From positions 55,243,527 to 55,307,526 of the forward strand of contig OY720640.1 in NCBI GenBank assembly GCA_963169105.1: a stretch of DNA of 64,000 nt, read 5' to 3'. The stretch comes from Ceriagrion tenellum. Lineage: Eukaryota; Arthropoda; Insecta; Odonata; Coenagrionidae. Under the pieces are notes generated by a model that saw only the letters and a list, made by a program, of their open reading frames with translations, had not been told where the DNA came from and did no database searches. A program made the translations under genes and the position numbers. Shown piece by piece: positions 22,555-34,177 of the stretch. Positions within the stretch are counted from its first letter, which is position 1; every line of letters starts with the position of its first letter.

Positions 22555-23172
22555 TATCATTAAGAATACACATAAAAAACATATGTGGCACAGCATTAAA
22601 GAAACTAGGTTTTGTTAAGCGCATAATAGGAAGAGGCCCCTATGAAAAAGGAAAAGAACGATGCTACTTCCCTCTGGTTAAGTCACACCTTGAATACGCC
22701 GCGTGCATTTGGGACTCTGGACATAAAGATTTAACCAAAAAAATAAAATACAAAGAAAAGCAGCATGCTACGTTAAAAGCTGCTACAAGCGAACATATAG
22801 CGTTTCACAACTTTTACAGGGATTAAGTGAGGGACTCGGAGGCTACTCGCTAGGCTTAGGTTGCTTGAGAAATTCAGAACTGATGTTTTTCAGAGTGACA
22901 CAGAGAATACCATCATGATGCCTCATTACATCTCTAGGTCTGACAGATGCGATAAAATAAGAGAGATACATTGCCGAACAGATAGGTACAAGAACTCGTT
23001 CTTTCCGCGCACAGTAAGCAACCACAATAAAATTTGAGATCCAATTAAATCACTCCCATAATACTCATCACCATTTCACCTCCCAAAACCTAACATCTTT
23101 ACACGGCTCGTTCCCTAAGACCCCCTAACACACGCCCATGCGACGGCGGCTCGCAGGGTAGTATGTAGATGT
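22555..23172 (+). mobile_element. CR1-like 3' fragment
   Basis: It starts in codons reading HIKNICGTALKKLGFVKR, then KERCYFPLVKSHLEYAACIW and HKDLTKKIKYKEKQHATLK, up to about 22826. It continues as frameshifted C-terminal sequence and the standard 3' UTR, and ends with GTAGTATGTAGATGTAG at about 23172. Close to the copies at 32835 and 40736. Confidence 0.85.
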
Positions 23173-23875
23173 AGAATTGAGGATTATACTCCATGGATCT
23201 CAAATTATCCCCCATGTGACGCTTCCGCTTTATCTGATTTTCGAAAAATCATGTATTCTACTCTTGAGGGCCTATACTATACGTAGCGTCTTCAATATTA
23301 TAAATATCGAAATACTGGAAGGGATTAGGAAATACAACCAACATTGACATTTCTGTATAATTTATTTGGATTCCTCAGGAAATCATCGATGAAAAAAATT
23401 ATTTTTTTTTTCAAAATTAATTCGAGCATTTCTGACAATACACTGTATAATTAATTGAAAAAGAAACAAATTTTAATGTGCCCTGAATATTTTACTTTCA
23501 TTTGTTCAGTCCTAGCGTAGCACCTGTGCTACATTGTTTTGAAGATTTAGCTCCTTTAACGCATTGGATTTCAGTAAGAGCGCCAGTGGCGTATTCCGTA
23601 CAACAGTACGTTTCCATTCAGACATGGTATTTGATTCGATATATTTGTTCGCACAATATGAACCTCATTTATGCCATAAATTATCCCATTTTTATCATTC
23701 ATCCAATAATGCACGCGACAATTCTTCATCCTCCCCTGCATTCACGACTCCAACGTCTGGAGCTTATATGCCGTCCTCCTGTCTTAAAATTCAAAGTTCC
23801 TGAACCACGTTTAGTTATGTTTGTATTCTCAAAGAAGCAACCATTGGGTTCAAAAACGACACAAAAATGACGGAG
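23173..23875. other. No gene recognised
   Basis: Plus frame 23502-23870 (122 residues) has no recognised domain. Otherwise AT-rich unique sequence. Confidence 0.35.
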
Positions 23876-24300
23876 GAAACAGTACGCGAAAGCATTCGCA
23901 AATAGCAAGGCACTCTATGCGTAGGAAACATGGACCAATGGAAAGCAGGCAAAAAAAAACGTTCGTAGATTCAAAAACATGATTTTGGAGGTGAATGCTG
24001 AAGATCCAAGTACGGATAAAATATGAATTTAAGGAGTATACAAAGGAGTGGAAAAAGAACATATGGAACACTTTACAGAAAATAAGGACAATACGGTTAC
24101 ACTCACGAACACAACGGGTTTTGAAAGTTTATAATTTAAGTACATATAGAGGAAAAACACGCCGGATAAAATGCAAAGAAAAAAGACGCAGACCAAATAA
24201 AGAGAGAAGTACCTAAGAACTACCAGAAAACCAGCATTAGATGGGGAAATATGGATAGCTGTAGTCAAACCATAATAGAATTGAACGACCAATGACGACT
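23876..24300 (+). pseudogene. RTE-like non-LTR reverse transcriptase C-terminal remnant
   Basis: Concatenated plus-strand blocks read ANSKALYA-stop-ETWTNGK (about 23900), VRRFKNMIL, KEYTKEWKKNIWNTLQKIRT (about 24025), then ALDGEIWIAVVKP (about 24235). The order LYGxETWT, a Phe-xxx-h-L-R helix, a T/K-I-R-x-R stretch and D-x-x-W-x-A-V matches the end of RTE-type polyproteins. Several stops are present. The family call rests on motif order only. Confidence 0.5.
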
Positions 24301-24848
24301 AAAAGACGGGCACAAAAACGTGGATTCCTGTCTTCCTTCGACAGGCGTTACGAAAGACTAGATGGTAAACGAAAACTCTCTCGGCGCATATGGATTGGGT
24401 CCTCCCTTGGAACTCTCAGGGGTCCAATACTCGCCTATTGCAATAAAAAAAAGCGCGATCGTTCCAACAAAAAAGATCGCTCGCGATATTTAGCCTAACC
24501 TCTTGGCTTGATGAGAGGACGGTCGAATTTCAGGAGAGGGACACATATTTATGGCTCTGCACCGCGAGAAGTCGCGCATTCATAATAAAAGCCTTTCATT
24601 ATATACGCTTGACCTACTGACGCTGTTTGCTGCGGTGTGGGCACGCAAAGTATTAATGGGAATCCTTTCGTTCTTTTTTTTGCGTGTGCTGTGGCCGCCG
24701 CGATTTCAAATATTCACGGACTTTCCCGGCGAACCGGGAATGGCGCGGGAGTTTGACTCGCCCGCGGCGGTCGCTCCGAAATGCAAAAGGTTCGGAAATA
24801 AAAAAAAGTCACAAGATTTGTCGGTCGGGGAAATAAAACCTGCCGAGC
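24301..24848. other. No gene recognised
   Basis: GC-richer near 24700-24800, with open frames lacking recognisable domains. Confidence 0.35.
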
Positions 24849-25310
24849 AGAATCAATTTTTTTTAATCCCATAGCAACATACCTTTTTTATTTTCAAATT
24901 GAGAGATAGATACTCCAGGATGATATTAAAAGCGAAGTTGGCCATCAAATGATAGTTATTACTGATAAGGCAATCCTAAAATGACATTTAAATAGCTGGG
25001 AGTCATTCCATAGCTAGAAAGTATCCAAAGAGATACTTTAAAATCACCTTTGGAATGAATGGAGGGTTATCTACTTCGTATGAATTCTTGACTAGACTTA
25101 TCATGAAGAACTTCTCCAGGATGGCAAAAACAATTTGGAAACGCATCCGAGTACTGATACTTGAATAAAGAATATTTTTTACTCCGGAGCAACATTCCTA
25201 TTCATTTTAATATCGATGGATAGATACCTTGGGATGATTAGGAAATCGAACCAGGTCATCAAATGATAGTTATCTTAGGTAATTCCTTAGCAAACTCAAA
25301 TTTACATAGC
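24849..25310 (+). repeat. Diverged direct duplication, about 300-bp period
   Basis: 24849-24998 and 25147-25310 share AGCAACAT, GATAGATAC, GGATGAT, TCATCAAATGATAGTTAT and TACATAGCTA-like blocks in the same order. No coding content. Confidence 0.65.
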
Positions 25311-27205
25311 TACAGTATTTTATTGCAAGAGACTTTTCCAATTATCAACATTTACAGTGTTTCAAATTGCAAAGTAGCGTGGTTTATCTCGAGTGAGCAG
25401 AAGGTTATAACACAATGTTTAATGTTTGCCTTAAATTTTAAGCTCATCGTGGCTTTATTTCAGGTAGCAACAGCCTAATTATGTTACGCAATTAATTATC
25501 CCCAAGACTTAAGACTTAAAACGGTAATCGTAAGCGTAAGAACTTATTGTCTTTCAAACAAATTTTCATACAAATAATATTTTTAGTGACGTGAGCTTGT
25601 TTTACGAATCCAGAAAAAATTCGTATGGAGCGATGTCTACTTAATTAATTGAGGTAAGCTTATTATTAGCTGATGGAAAGGTATTTTAAACAATGAAATA
25701 AATACATGTATAAATAGCTACGGGGAAATATTGATATGCGTCCAAATCCAACAATTATAACAGAGTTATCATTGCGTCTGTTTTGATTACCATTCCCAAG
25801 AACTTTAATTTGATACGATATTCCATATTGCGTCCTGCATGTCTCTGATGAACAACTAATTATTTCAACGAATTGATCGGCTACACTTAGGACACCGTGG
25901 TGAAGTATCAGTAATTTAAACGTCACTTCTATTGTTATATAAAAATACTATTACGAGCCTCTCGCGATGAGCACAGAAATAGGTATCGAAAATTCAAATT
26001 AAAATAAAAACCTGATATGTACGAAACTGAGTTTCCCAAATTTCTTTAAGTCATTCCAAGAGATGAGATTTGCTAATATTAGTAGATCAATCGATTTAGT
26101 ATTGATATCAGATAATTAATGATCCTGTTCAAAATATTTGTCGCCCTTTTCATATAAAAAGTTTCATTTAATTATTTCTTTGCCAAATTGAAGCATAAAC
26201 ATTTAAAAATTGAATATGTTACGGTGGTGAAGACCTTTTTTATCGACACATCTTAGGCTAATGATCAGACTTTCAATCAAAGTCCAGCAAAATTAAAAAC
26301 ATACACGAGCATAAAGAAAAGAATCCTAATTTTAACATAAAACTTTTCTTCAGTAGACGCTCAAAAATGGTTAATTACTTTCTACCCCATATTTTACCCA
26401 AACCATTTCATCTTCAGAAGAAGATAGGCCTTTGGATGTCAAAAATCGTCATCATCGAGGTTTCGTAAATAGGTAACTTGGGCTGCAATAAATTCACAGC
26501 TTTTCCTAAAAAATAGTCTGTTGTTATAAAATACAGGGTATAATCATGTATGAATTTTTTATAGAAGAAAAAAGTGAGGATATTGCTTTGCGATTTCCTC
26601 CTATGATAATTTCTGTGAAGTACTGTGGTTACTACCATCTATAAATCAAGGGATGATTTTTTGATTTAAAAGACCAAGAAAGTGTAACATCTAAAAAAAT
26701 CAAAAACTCTACCTCTGCTCTGGAAATTCCCACCAATAACCTGGCTATAGAGCTCCAAATGAGCGCCCCTTTTCCATTGACAATACACCGAATAATTCAC
26801 GCAGGCTTATTGAATTATAATTAGCTCGTATTCTCCCGACCGACAGAACTATGGGCCCGGTCCCTGGGTTCTTCAATTTGGTCGGCGTGCTACCGTTTAT
26901 CTTTCGTGAAACTTACATGGCAAGAGTAAAAGGCAGGCAGTTAGAACGGCCTTTGACTTGGCAAATTCACCGCCCTGCAAAACCTCCATTCGAACGTCTA
27001 AAATTAGCTCCATCTCCATTGTGTTTCTTACAATATCGACGTATTAGCTTGACCACCCATTACCAATAGCTTGGGTAGAGAGTGCTTAGTCACGACCGAG
27101 AGGGAATAATTAATATGAGGAAAATGCCAGGTGCACCAGTTAGAGATCCTTGCACAATACATGGAAGGCAAACTTGACCCGCATTGGAGTCCAAAATGAG
27201 AAATA
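25311..27205. other. No gene recognised
   Basis: AT-rich unique sequence. Frames at 25666-25926 (-) and 26851-27069 (+) have no recognisable domain. Confidence 0.4.
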
Positions 27206-27794
27206 TAGGGTGCAACAAAAATACAAGGCCAAAATTACAGGACACATTTCTCACATATAGATGAGAATATGTTATATGGGGTCGAAGACGCTTTATTTAA
27301 CTGTCAGAACTCATTTTCTACAACCATTCATAGTACATTAATCATGGAAATGACACAGAAACAGAACGTACCACATGAAAACCTTAGTGTACTGCAAAAA
27401 ATGTCCCTAATAAACACTTAAACAATAGATGCTATGGTAGAGTAAGGCAATGAAATGAGTAGAATGTCAACATTACCTTCGGAGAAATGAAATACGTAAC
27501 ACTGGCGGTGAAACTAAGAATTATAACGTAACCAGACGTAACCAAGAGACCATCATAAGCATTTCGTGTAAGAAAGAGTTTCATGAGGTGTGTTGGTACA
27601 TTCTATTTCTCAGTGTTTCTCATAACTCTTGAATACGATTTTATACTTGTATACCTACTATGAGGAATTGTAGAAAATGAGTTGTACAATATAAAAAAGC
27701 ACTTCCGGACCCATATTCATGTAACATATTCTCTTCTTCTACGTGTGAGATTTTTGTCATAAAAATTGACCGTATCTTTTTTTTAGATCCTGTA
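27204..27794. mobile_element. Long-TIR MITE, TA-flanked
   Basis: The left arm from 27206 and right arm ending 27792 are inverted copies over about 120 bp, with weaker pairing further inward (near 27350 and 27600). Matching blocks include GAGAATATGTTA, AACTCATTTTCTACAA and TCATAGTA. TA lies on each side (27204-27205 and 27793-27794). The termini, TAGGGTGCAAC versus CAGGATCTAA, have diverged. Length about 587 bp with no coding. This fits a Tc1/mariner-type non-autonomous foldback element. Confidence 0.75.
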
Positions 27795-28940
27795 TATACT
27801 TCCGTCTTGCCCCAAATTCACTACCGTGCTAGTGGAGGACCTCAAAAACAAGGACGGAATAAATCTGATTAATGAGTAACATGGGCTTCTTCAAGGTATC
27901 TTGAAGTAAGACGGCGTGCCCAGGGGTATTTTACAATAGAACGTTTGATTATTTGTAATTCATAACCATACTAGTGTTGAAACTAATATCCCGCTCATAT
28001 CCCTGATAATGTTGACTGCTAACACCACGTCCCCTATACTCCCCCCCTATGCTTCACCTTGGTCATCGAAAACCACTTTTCCTCACGCCAACTTCCAAAA
28101 TCACCTCTACACTATGGCAAACCTGTAAACAGGGTCTCATAAACTCGTAATTAGCTTCATTTCTGGGGGTGAATTGGTTTTGTATTCAAAATTATTAAAA
28201 TTTGCTCCACCCTACTAATCATCTAATCGGGCGGAGCCGGTACAGATTTCTGGAGGCAAGACAAATTAAATGCTGGTAATGGTAGGAGCAAAAAACTTTC
28301 ATAGACAAGTTCATTGTTGCTAGGGTCATTTACTCTACTAAAAAAGTTATCATCGCAAATTATTATCTCAAACTTAACTACAAATTCATTAATAATAATC
28401 AATCATAAATGTAATACATCAATAGTTATGGATGCAAGCACATAATTTTCTCAAATATGTCGTTACTAAAAATGAAATAATGGGAAAATGTTGTACAATA
28501 CTCTTTTGCCTCGATTTTCCAAGGAAACAAAAGTACACTTATAGGTATTTCTACGAACCCTATACACATTTTTACGATCATCTTATGCGTTTAATACGCC
28601 AAAAAATTGTATTTTTACTTCCACTTCCCCAAACTGAGTTACAATTTTTGGGATGATCCATTCGTCACATCGTAGCAGCAAGGCCTCAACATGCGAACAA
28701 AAAAACACCATTTTGTTAAAAGTAACAAATTAATCTGGAATAGATTTGGGGGTCTGCTGTCTCTTTGCTTGTTGATCTCAACTCGGGGATCAAAAAGCAT
28801 TAATGCAGTAGAACCCGATACCTCTTCCAGAAGATACGAAGCACTGCGACCAAGTCAACGATTGAAACGTTACTGCTGTACAGACAGTTTTTAGACTTCT
28901 AAAACGGTAAAAAATACTCGTATTGTTGTAAAATAAGTAT
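27795..28940. other. No gene recognised
   Basis: AT-rich unique sequence without recognisable features. Confidence 0.4.
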
Positions 28941-28943
28941 TCA

Positions 28944-29190
28944 TTAATGTTGATTCGAAGATTTCCGCGGGGTTTGATTGAGGCGTGGAAGAGGATGTTT
29001 AAAAAAGAAATACGAGAAACCAGCAATGGTCCAATCAGAGAAATTCCCGTCAATCAGACCCGGCTATTTAAGACGGATCAGAACAACGCATCGCCACTTC
29101 AGACCTGAAGACGCCAGCAGGATGGCTGGAGAAAGAGTTGTCAACCATTGACATCACGCAGAGGAACACCCGAAAGCTGCTCCACTTATT
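28944..29190 (+). mobile_element. Penelope-like element 3' end remnant
   Basis: An open frame from about 28944 (LMLIRRFPRGLIEAWKRMFK..., ending ...DQNNASPLQT with TGA at 29106-29108) leads straight into the hairpin module at 29104. That is followed by CATCACGCAGAGGAACACCCGAAAGCT. The last block parallels CATTACCCGGTGCGAAGCCCGAGAAAG of the element at 10615-13246. Assignment to Penelope-like elements is by analogy of layout. The protein tail itself is not diagnostic. Confidence 0.5.
29104..29142 (+). ncRNA. Hammerhead-like hairpin module
   Basis: Sequence order is CCTGAAGACG, stem CCAGC, 6-nt loop, stem GCTGG, then AGAAAGAGTTGTC. CUGAAGA and GAAA sit where CUGAUGA and GAAA lie in a hammerhead core. 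A perfect 6-bp inverted repeat CTTCAG-AC-CTGAAG (29097-29110) overlaps its 5' side. Activity is unproven. Confidence 0.5.
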
Positions 29191-29612
29191 CTCTAATGTA
29201 CTTAGGCGCTACAATTTATATTTTCCTCACATACATTCAGCAGCCTGTCAACAGTGAAAGAGATCCAACTAAAAATACAATCGTCCGAAAATATCTCCAT
29301 AAGTGAGAATACATTTTGAGCCATAGAAAATGTAGGCAAATCTAGCTCTTTCTTCTTTCAACATGATAGTCGACACGCATGTTCATGATTTGGGAGCAAA
29401 CTGACTACAACTGACCTCATTTTCCAGCCAGTCCTAAATAATTACGCAATTAACACTTTGATTTAAATAACTATTTTACTCGATAGTCCCTCCATCGTAT
29501 GCAATAAAGGTACTGCCCACCATGGCAAAGATATGTGAAATTTAGATAGAAATAGTGAACGAGCACATTGAATGACGAAATGAATTTGCATACTCAAATT
29601 TTCTTGCGAAGA
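29191..29612. other. No feature recognised
   Basis: AT-rich unique sequence before the foldback element. Confidence 0.4.
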
Positions 29613-30760
29613 TGTAGCAAGCAGTAATTTAACACTCCATGCTCATTTATACGTCTGACTGTCACACACCCAATGCATTCAGCAATTTCAATTCAGAATG
29701 TCAAAGTCATCATATCCTTTTCCAAAAAGTAAACATGAGACCCCATCTCATACGCGGATATAGCAAGAATCCTTTCACGGATGTTGATTCACTGAAATGT
29801 TAACGATAACTGTAGTGTGATATTAATCATCCTATGGAGCATTAGTCAAATTAGAACCTATCACTGTGTACGAATATTTTTCAATTTTCCATGACTATTA
29901 TTTCAAACGCACCATACTAGCTCGTAGCATTACTGATGCATTTTTGGGACGTTTGCCGAAGCAAATAACGGTGCTAATTGAAAATCAGTAGAGGAGTATC
30001 CATATCATCCCATGATTCCTTTACCCCAGAAAGTTTTTATTGCTAGATTCTAGCGAGAAGGCTTCAATTTTTTTCAGATTTTTGTAACAACAAATCTTTC
30101 ATTCATGAAAGTACGTCATGATGACACTTTTCATATTACTCGACTACGATTTAATGTACTGAGATTGATATTACAACAGAACCAGATGACTGAGGAGAAT
30201 GACTGGGAAGAGAACCGATAGCAAATAAAAGGGAATACGATAATATAACTATTATACTATCCCCTATAAGAAGATGACACTACTCAGTACAATTTATACA
30301 TGGCCCGTAGCAATGCAAAACTGACAAAATGAGAGAAAAAGGGAAGTCGTACAAATCGGAAATGATATTGTTCATACTGTTTCCAGGTTAAATTGGTCAT
30401 TTGTTAAAATACGTCATTAATAATTAAAAATGACTATCTTAAAGAGTACTTGAAAAATTATTTCATCACGAACCCTTGGCGGTAAAAAATTGAATTTTAT
30501 TTTTAAAAAGTTTACAAACTACATTATATATTGCAATTTAATACTCTGCTGCGCCCATCAAAACCAGGCTAAAACGACGAGGCACTGTTGGACTGAAAAA
30601 AAACCTCTTTAATGTTATCTTATCCACCACACTCTCATGTTTACTTTTTGGAAGAGGATATGATAACTTTGACATTCTGAATTGAAATTGTTGAATGCAT
30701 TGGATTTTTGACAGTCAGAAGTAAAAATGAGCATGGAGTGTTTAATTATTGCTCGCTACA
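29613..30760. mobile_element. Foldback-type element with 128-bp terminal inverted repeats
   Basis: Arms 29613-29740 and 30633-30760 are equal in length and complementary over most positions. Shared blocks include AACACTCCATGCTCATTT, CCAATGCATTCA, AATTTCAATTCAGAATGTCA and CCAAAAAGTAAACATGAGA. The 892-bp interior is AT-rich, has no sizeable open frame and no transposase motif. No target duplication could be identified, and the superfamily is unknown. Confidence 0.8.
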
Positions 30761-31879
30761 CCTTTAGCCCTTTGTTCTATCCTCACCTTCTTCACTGGCG
30801 TGGCGCTCATAAATTTGAAGATAGAGCTTAATGGCATTCTCGCGCCCAGTTTCACCAACCTTTGTACGACGGTTATCGAATCGTTAGCTAGCTGTAAAGG
30901 GGCACCACAAAAATTTCATCGATGCACAATAGGTCTAACGCTCTGATTCACCTCTCGTCAATTTAACAGAGAGGGATAGGTCAGTTAAAGGACAAACGAT
31001 ACGTTAATTGAATCCGCCATGGCGGCTGATAATAGCGATGCCTATTTTTATAAAGTCTTTTGAAATGTTAAAAAATATTGACTTGAAACATCCACGACAA
31101 AGAATTGGACAATAATTATCTTTTGAGTTATACGAAAAGAAATTATGTGAAATATACAGCAGTCAAACAGGACGTGAAATAAACAGTAGTCAAAGTAAGA
31201 GTGTAGCTAAGAAAATACTTTTCAAAACTACGAGGATAGATTACAATTCAAAAAGAACCATAGAAATGCTCTAACACCAATTTAACAGTTGTTAGTGGCA
31301 CTTGATGTTTTATGCAATAAGAGTCTTCCATATTGTGGATCGAGATTTAATCGGGGTGTCAAAAGCAACCGTGAGATGCGTTAGGAGAATGTCTCTTCGG
31401 CCACAGTACATTTAAGCTTCAAACTATCGATGAACTATTGCAGTTAGTATACAATTTCATTGCATTGGAAATTTTCCTAGAATTCATAATTCATAGATTG
31501 TATCCACAGTGAGGCTCCCACATTTTGATGAAGATTCCAGGAAGGTTTGTTGGTGAGCTATTTTAGAACAGAATAGGTCATAAGGTCCTAAATGTGCGAA
31601 TGTTAAACGATTCAAATCTCCAAGTTAGAGATGCTGTATCACAGTAGCCGGGTTCAGTGCGTGAGAGCATTATACTTAAAAACTGTGTAAGAAGAATGTT
31701 CTTTGAAACGGACAGAATACCGCCAGAATAAAACCCTTTTAGGGGATAACCCACCTTATAAATACTTACGTCAAGACACCAAATCGGGATTTTGTAGGTA
31801 GCGCCCTTATACGAATTAGAACTAATGGAGAACGCAAGGTCGATGTGAAGAAACTACGCTATCTTGTTCATACACTTAA
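30761..31879. other. No gene recognised
   Basis: Unique sequence between the foldback element and the CR1-like RT remnant. Some sequence before 31880 could be decayed upstream coding of that element but was not readable. Confidence 0.35.
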
Positions 31880-33100
31880 TGTACCAAGAATAAAATGATG
31901 GAATACTTAAAAAACTGCGTTCGATTAAAAGTAACAAGTCCCCAGGTCCAGACGGAATACCTGCACGCGTGCTCAAGGAGTTAGCGCCATAGATTACACC
32001 ATTCTTAGAAATTATATTTAGCAAATCATTATCCGGAGGCAAGGTGCCTCAAGACTGGAAAATAGCCAACGTCACTCCGATATTTAAAAAAGGAAATAGA
32101 AGTGATCCAGGAAATTACCGGCCTATATCATTAACAACACTTTTATGCAAGATTCTCGAACACACTGTCGTTAGCAATATTATGACATTCCAGGATAATC
32201 ATAACTTCTTACATAGAAGTCAGCACGGCTTCCGTAAGGGCAGGTCCAGCGAAACACAGCTTGCGCTCTTCCTTCATGATATCCTAAAATCAGGTGAATC
32301 GAAAAAGCAAGTTGACGCGATATTTATTGATTTCAAGAAGGCATTTGACAAGGTTCCTCACAAAAAAGCATATATAAATAGTTATCATGCGGAGTTAATA
32401 GAAAAATAGTGAATTGGATGAGGGACTTTCTCAGTGATCGAAAACATAAAAAGTAGTTATTGATGTTTTTAGTTTTGGTATGGTCGAAGTCATCTCCGGT
32501 GTTCCTCAAGGAAGTGTGATTGGCCCTCTTTTATTCATTATTTATATTAATGATCTAAGTTCCAGAGTTAGCAGTAAAATAAGATTGTTTGAAGACGATA
32601 CAGTTATCTACCTCGAAATGAGCGAAGACGCGGACTTTGAAGCTCTGTCATCGGACCTTAACAACGTTCATTCGTGGTGCCAGGAGAAGGGTTAGAATAA
32701 AATATCAGCAAATGCACCACAGTTCACTTCCTGCAAGAGTCATCACACAAATGCCATACCCATACTGTGGGTGAAATGACATAAAATCTTCAGATACGGT
32801 TAGTATATATTGGAGATAACTTAACTTCTGATATATCGAGGGGAACACAATTACAAACCATATGCGGCTCAGCATTAAAGAAACTAGGTTTTGTTAAGCG
32901 TATAATAAGAAGGTCCTCGGATGAAAAGGCCAAAGAGAGATGCTACTTCGCTCTGGTTAGAGCTCTACTAAATACACTCCCATAGTATACATCACCATTT
33001 TCCCTCCAAAAGACTTACATCTTTACACGGCTGGTGTCCTAACCCTCCCTGCCACACGCCCATGCGGCAGCGCGCAGTGTATCGTGTAGATGTAGATAGA
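31880..33100 (+). mobile_element. CR1-like retrotransposon, RT domain to 3' tail
   Basis: The longest CR1-like copy here. Reverse transcriptase is readable from about 31895 to 32965, then an internal deletion joins ALVRA to the 3' UTR (from about 32965). The copy ends in GTGTAGATGTAGATAGATGTAG near 33100. Several stops and shifts are present. Confidence 0.85.
31895..32965 (+). pseudogene. CR1-like reverse transcriptase, interrupted
   Basis: In order the translation shows: SIKSNKSPGPDGIPARVLKE; an in-frame TAG after LAP; KVPQDWKIANVTPIFKKGNR; GNYRPISLTTLLCKILE; QHGFRKGRSSETQL; IFIDFKKAFDKVPH (motif A, Asp retained). A deleted/shifted stretch follows with a stop near 32407, then VEVISGVPQGSVIGPLLFII (motif B), a FEDDTVIYLE segment (motif C, normally FADD/YADD, with Ala to Glu but both Asp kept) and ISDISRGTQL. 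SALKKLGFVKRIIRRSSDEK and KERCYFALVRA come last. This is the polymerase that primes reverse transcription at nicked target DNA in this class. The copy is inactive. Confidence 0.85.
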
Positions 33101-33681
33101 TGTAGAAGATATGGGCTGAGAAATGGATGCCATTTTGACAACACCTTTTTTGCACACAAATCCAATACAGACGAGGTAGTAAGGACCACCTCTCGATAGT
33201 GTTCCTTGAAAACCAAAGGAATACTAACCCCCAGTTCATGAGGTGAGATAATTTGTCTGTTTTTAACTTTCAGTCGGGCAGCAAAACCAAATATTTCGAT
33301 TTTATCAGGTGATCTGCCCAAAGTCAAGAGTGGCCTCCACTATTACATTATGCAACATTGCAAGATAAACTTTGCAGTGCATAACATTTCTAGAGTATTA
33401 AGAATGAATAAGTAATGTATAAGTGTGTAGCTCCTTAAAATAGTTCCTCACATAAGGCTTACTACCTTATCTTATGCTTCACATTTATATTTTTTACGGT
33501 TTCACATACATTGTGTGTACTTTTTCATAATATTCTATTTCCGTACAATTTCCTCATGTATAAGTTAACAAAACCATTAAATTCCAAATATATAATTTTT
33601 TTTCCTCTAATGTTCTGTATTATTTCTAAATTATAATATACCTTGGGATCACTTGGTTGTCAATGGTTTTTATTTTAACAC
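33101..33681. other. No gene recognised
   Basis: AT-rich sequence. Minus frames at 32992-33327 overlap the CR1-like tail and are not real genes. Confidence 0.35.
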
Positions 33682-33716
33682 CCTGATGAAGAACCATAAA
33701 TAATTTGAAACGTTGG
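33682..33716 (+). ncRNA. Hammerhead-like core strands (Penelope-like terminus remnant)
   Basis: It contains a canonical CTGATGA and, 17 nt later, GAAACGTTGG, the two conserved strands of a hammerhead core as they occur in Penelope-like termini. The sequence between them pairs poorly, so the stem has decayed or the match is partly fortuitous. No nearby Penelope coding sequence was recognised. Confidence 0.45.
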
Positions 33717-34039
33717 CAAGAATATTGAGTTCATTATTGACCAAAAACCTTACAAAACACAAGCAGTATCACATTTTTTACACAACTTTCGTTCTCCGAG
33801 ACCAAGTCCACCGAAAAGTATTAGAGCACTTGTATTTGTTTAAGGTAATTAAATTATTTTGAATTACGGGTGGTAATATGCCAACTTCATCTGGCAGCAC
33901 ACTTGAGTTTTATTTGAGAAGGGGAGATGTTCGATTGATGGAGTCAAATTTAACCATTTTCAAGCGATCCTTTGTTTATACGGGTCCAAAATTTTATCAT
34001 ATGTCATCAGATACAATAAAATATAAGCAAAGCTATAAA
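33717..34039. other. No feature recognised
   Basis: AT-rich unique sequence. Confidence 0.4.
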
Positions 34040-34177
34040 GTATTTCTACAAAATAAAACAAAGAAAGTCTTCAAAAGCCGTTGTTTACGGCTTTTGGAGA
34101 CTTTCTTTGTTTTATTTTAATTGTCTCGCCGTAAGAGCTCACCCCATCTTTGTGATAGCTTTCCACGTATTTCTACA
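34040..34177. mobile_element. Small hairpin insertion with 11-bp flanking repeats
   Basis: Arms 34050-34081 and 34087-34118 (32 nt each, one mismatch) form a hairpin with a 5-nt loop; each carries AAAGCCGT or its inverse next to the loop. The 11-mer GTATTTCTACA occurs at 34040-34050 and 34167-34177, so 34051-34166 may be a 116-bp insertion with a target duplication. The hairpin itself is certain. The insertion reading is inference. Confidence 0.65.
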
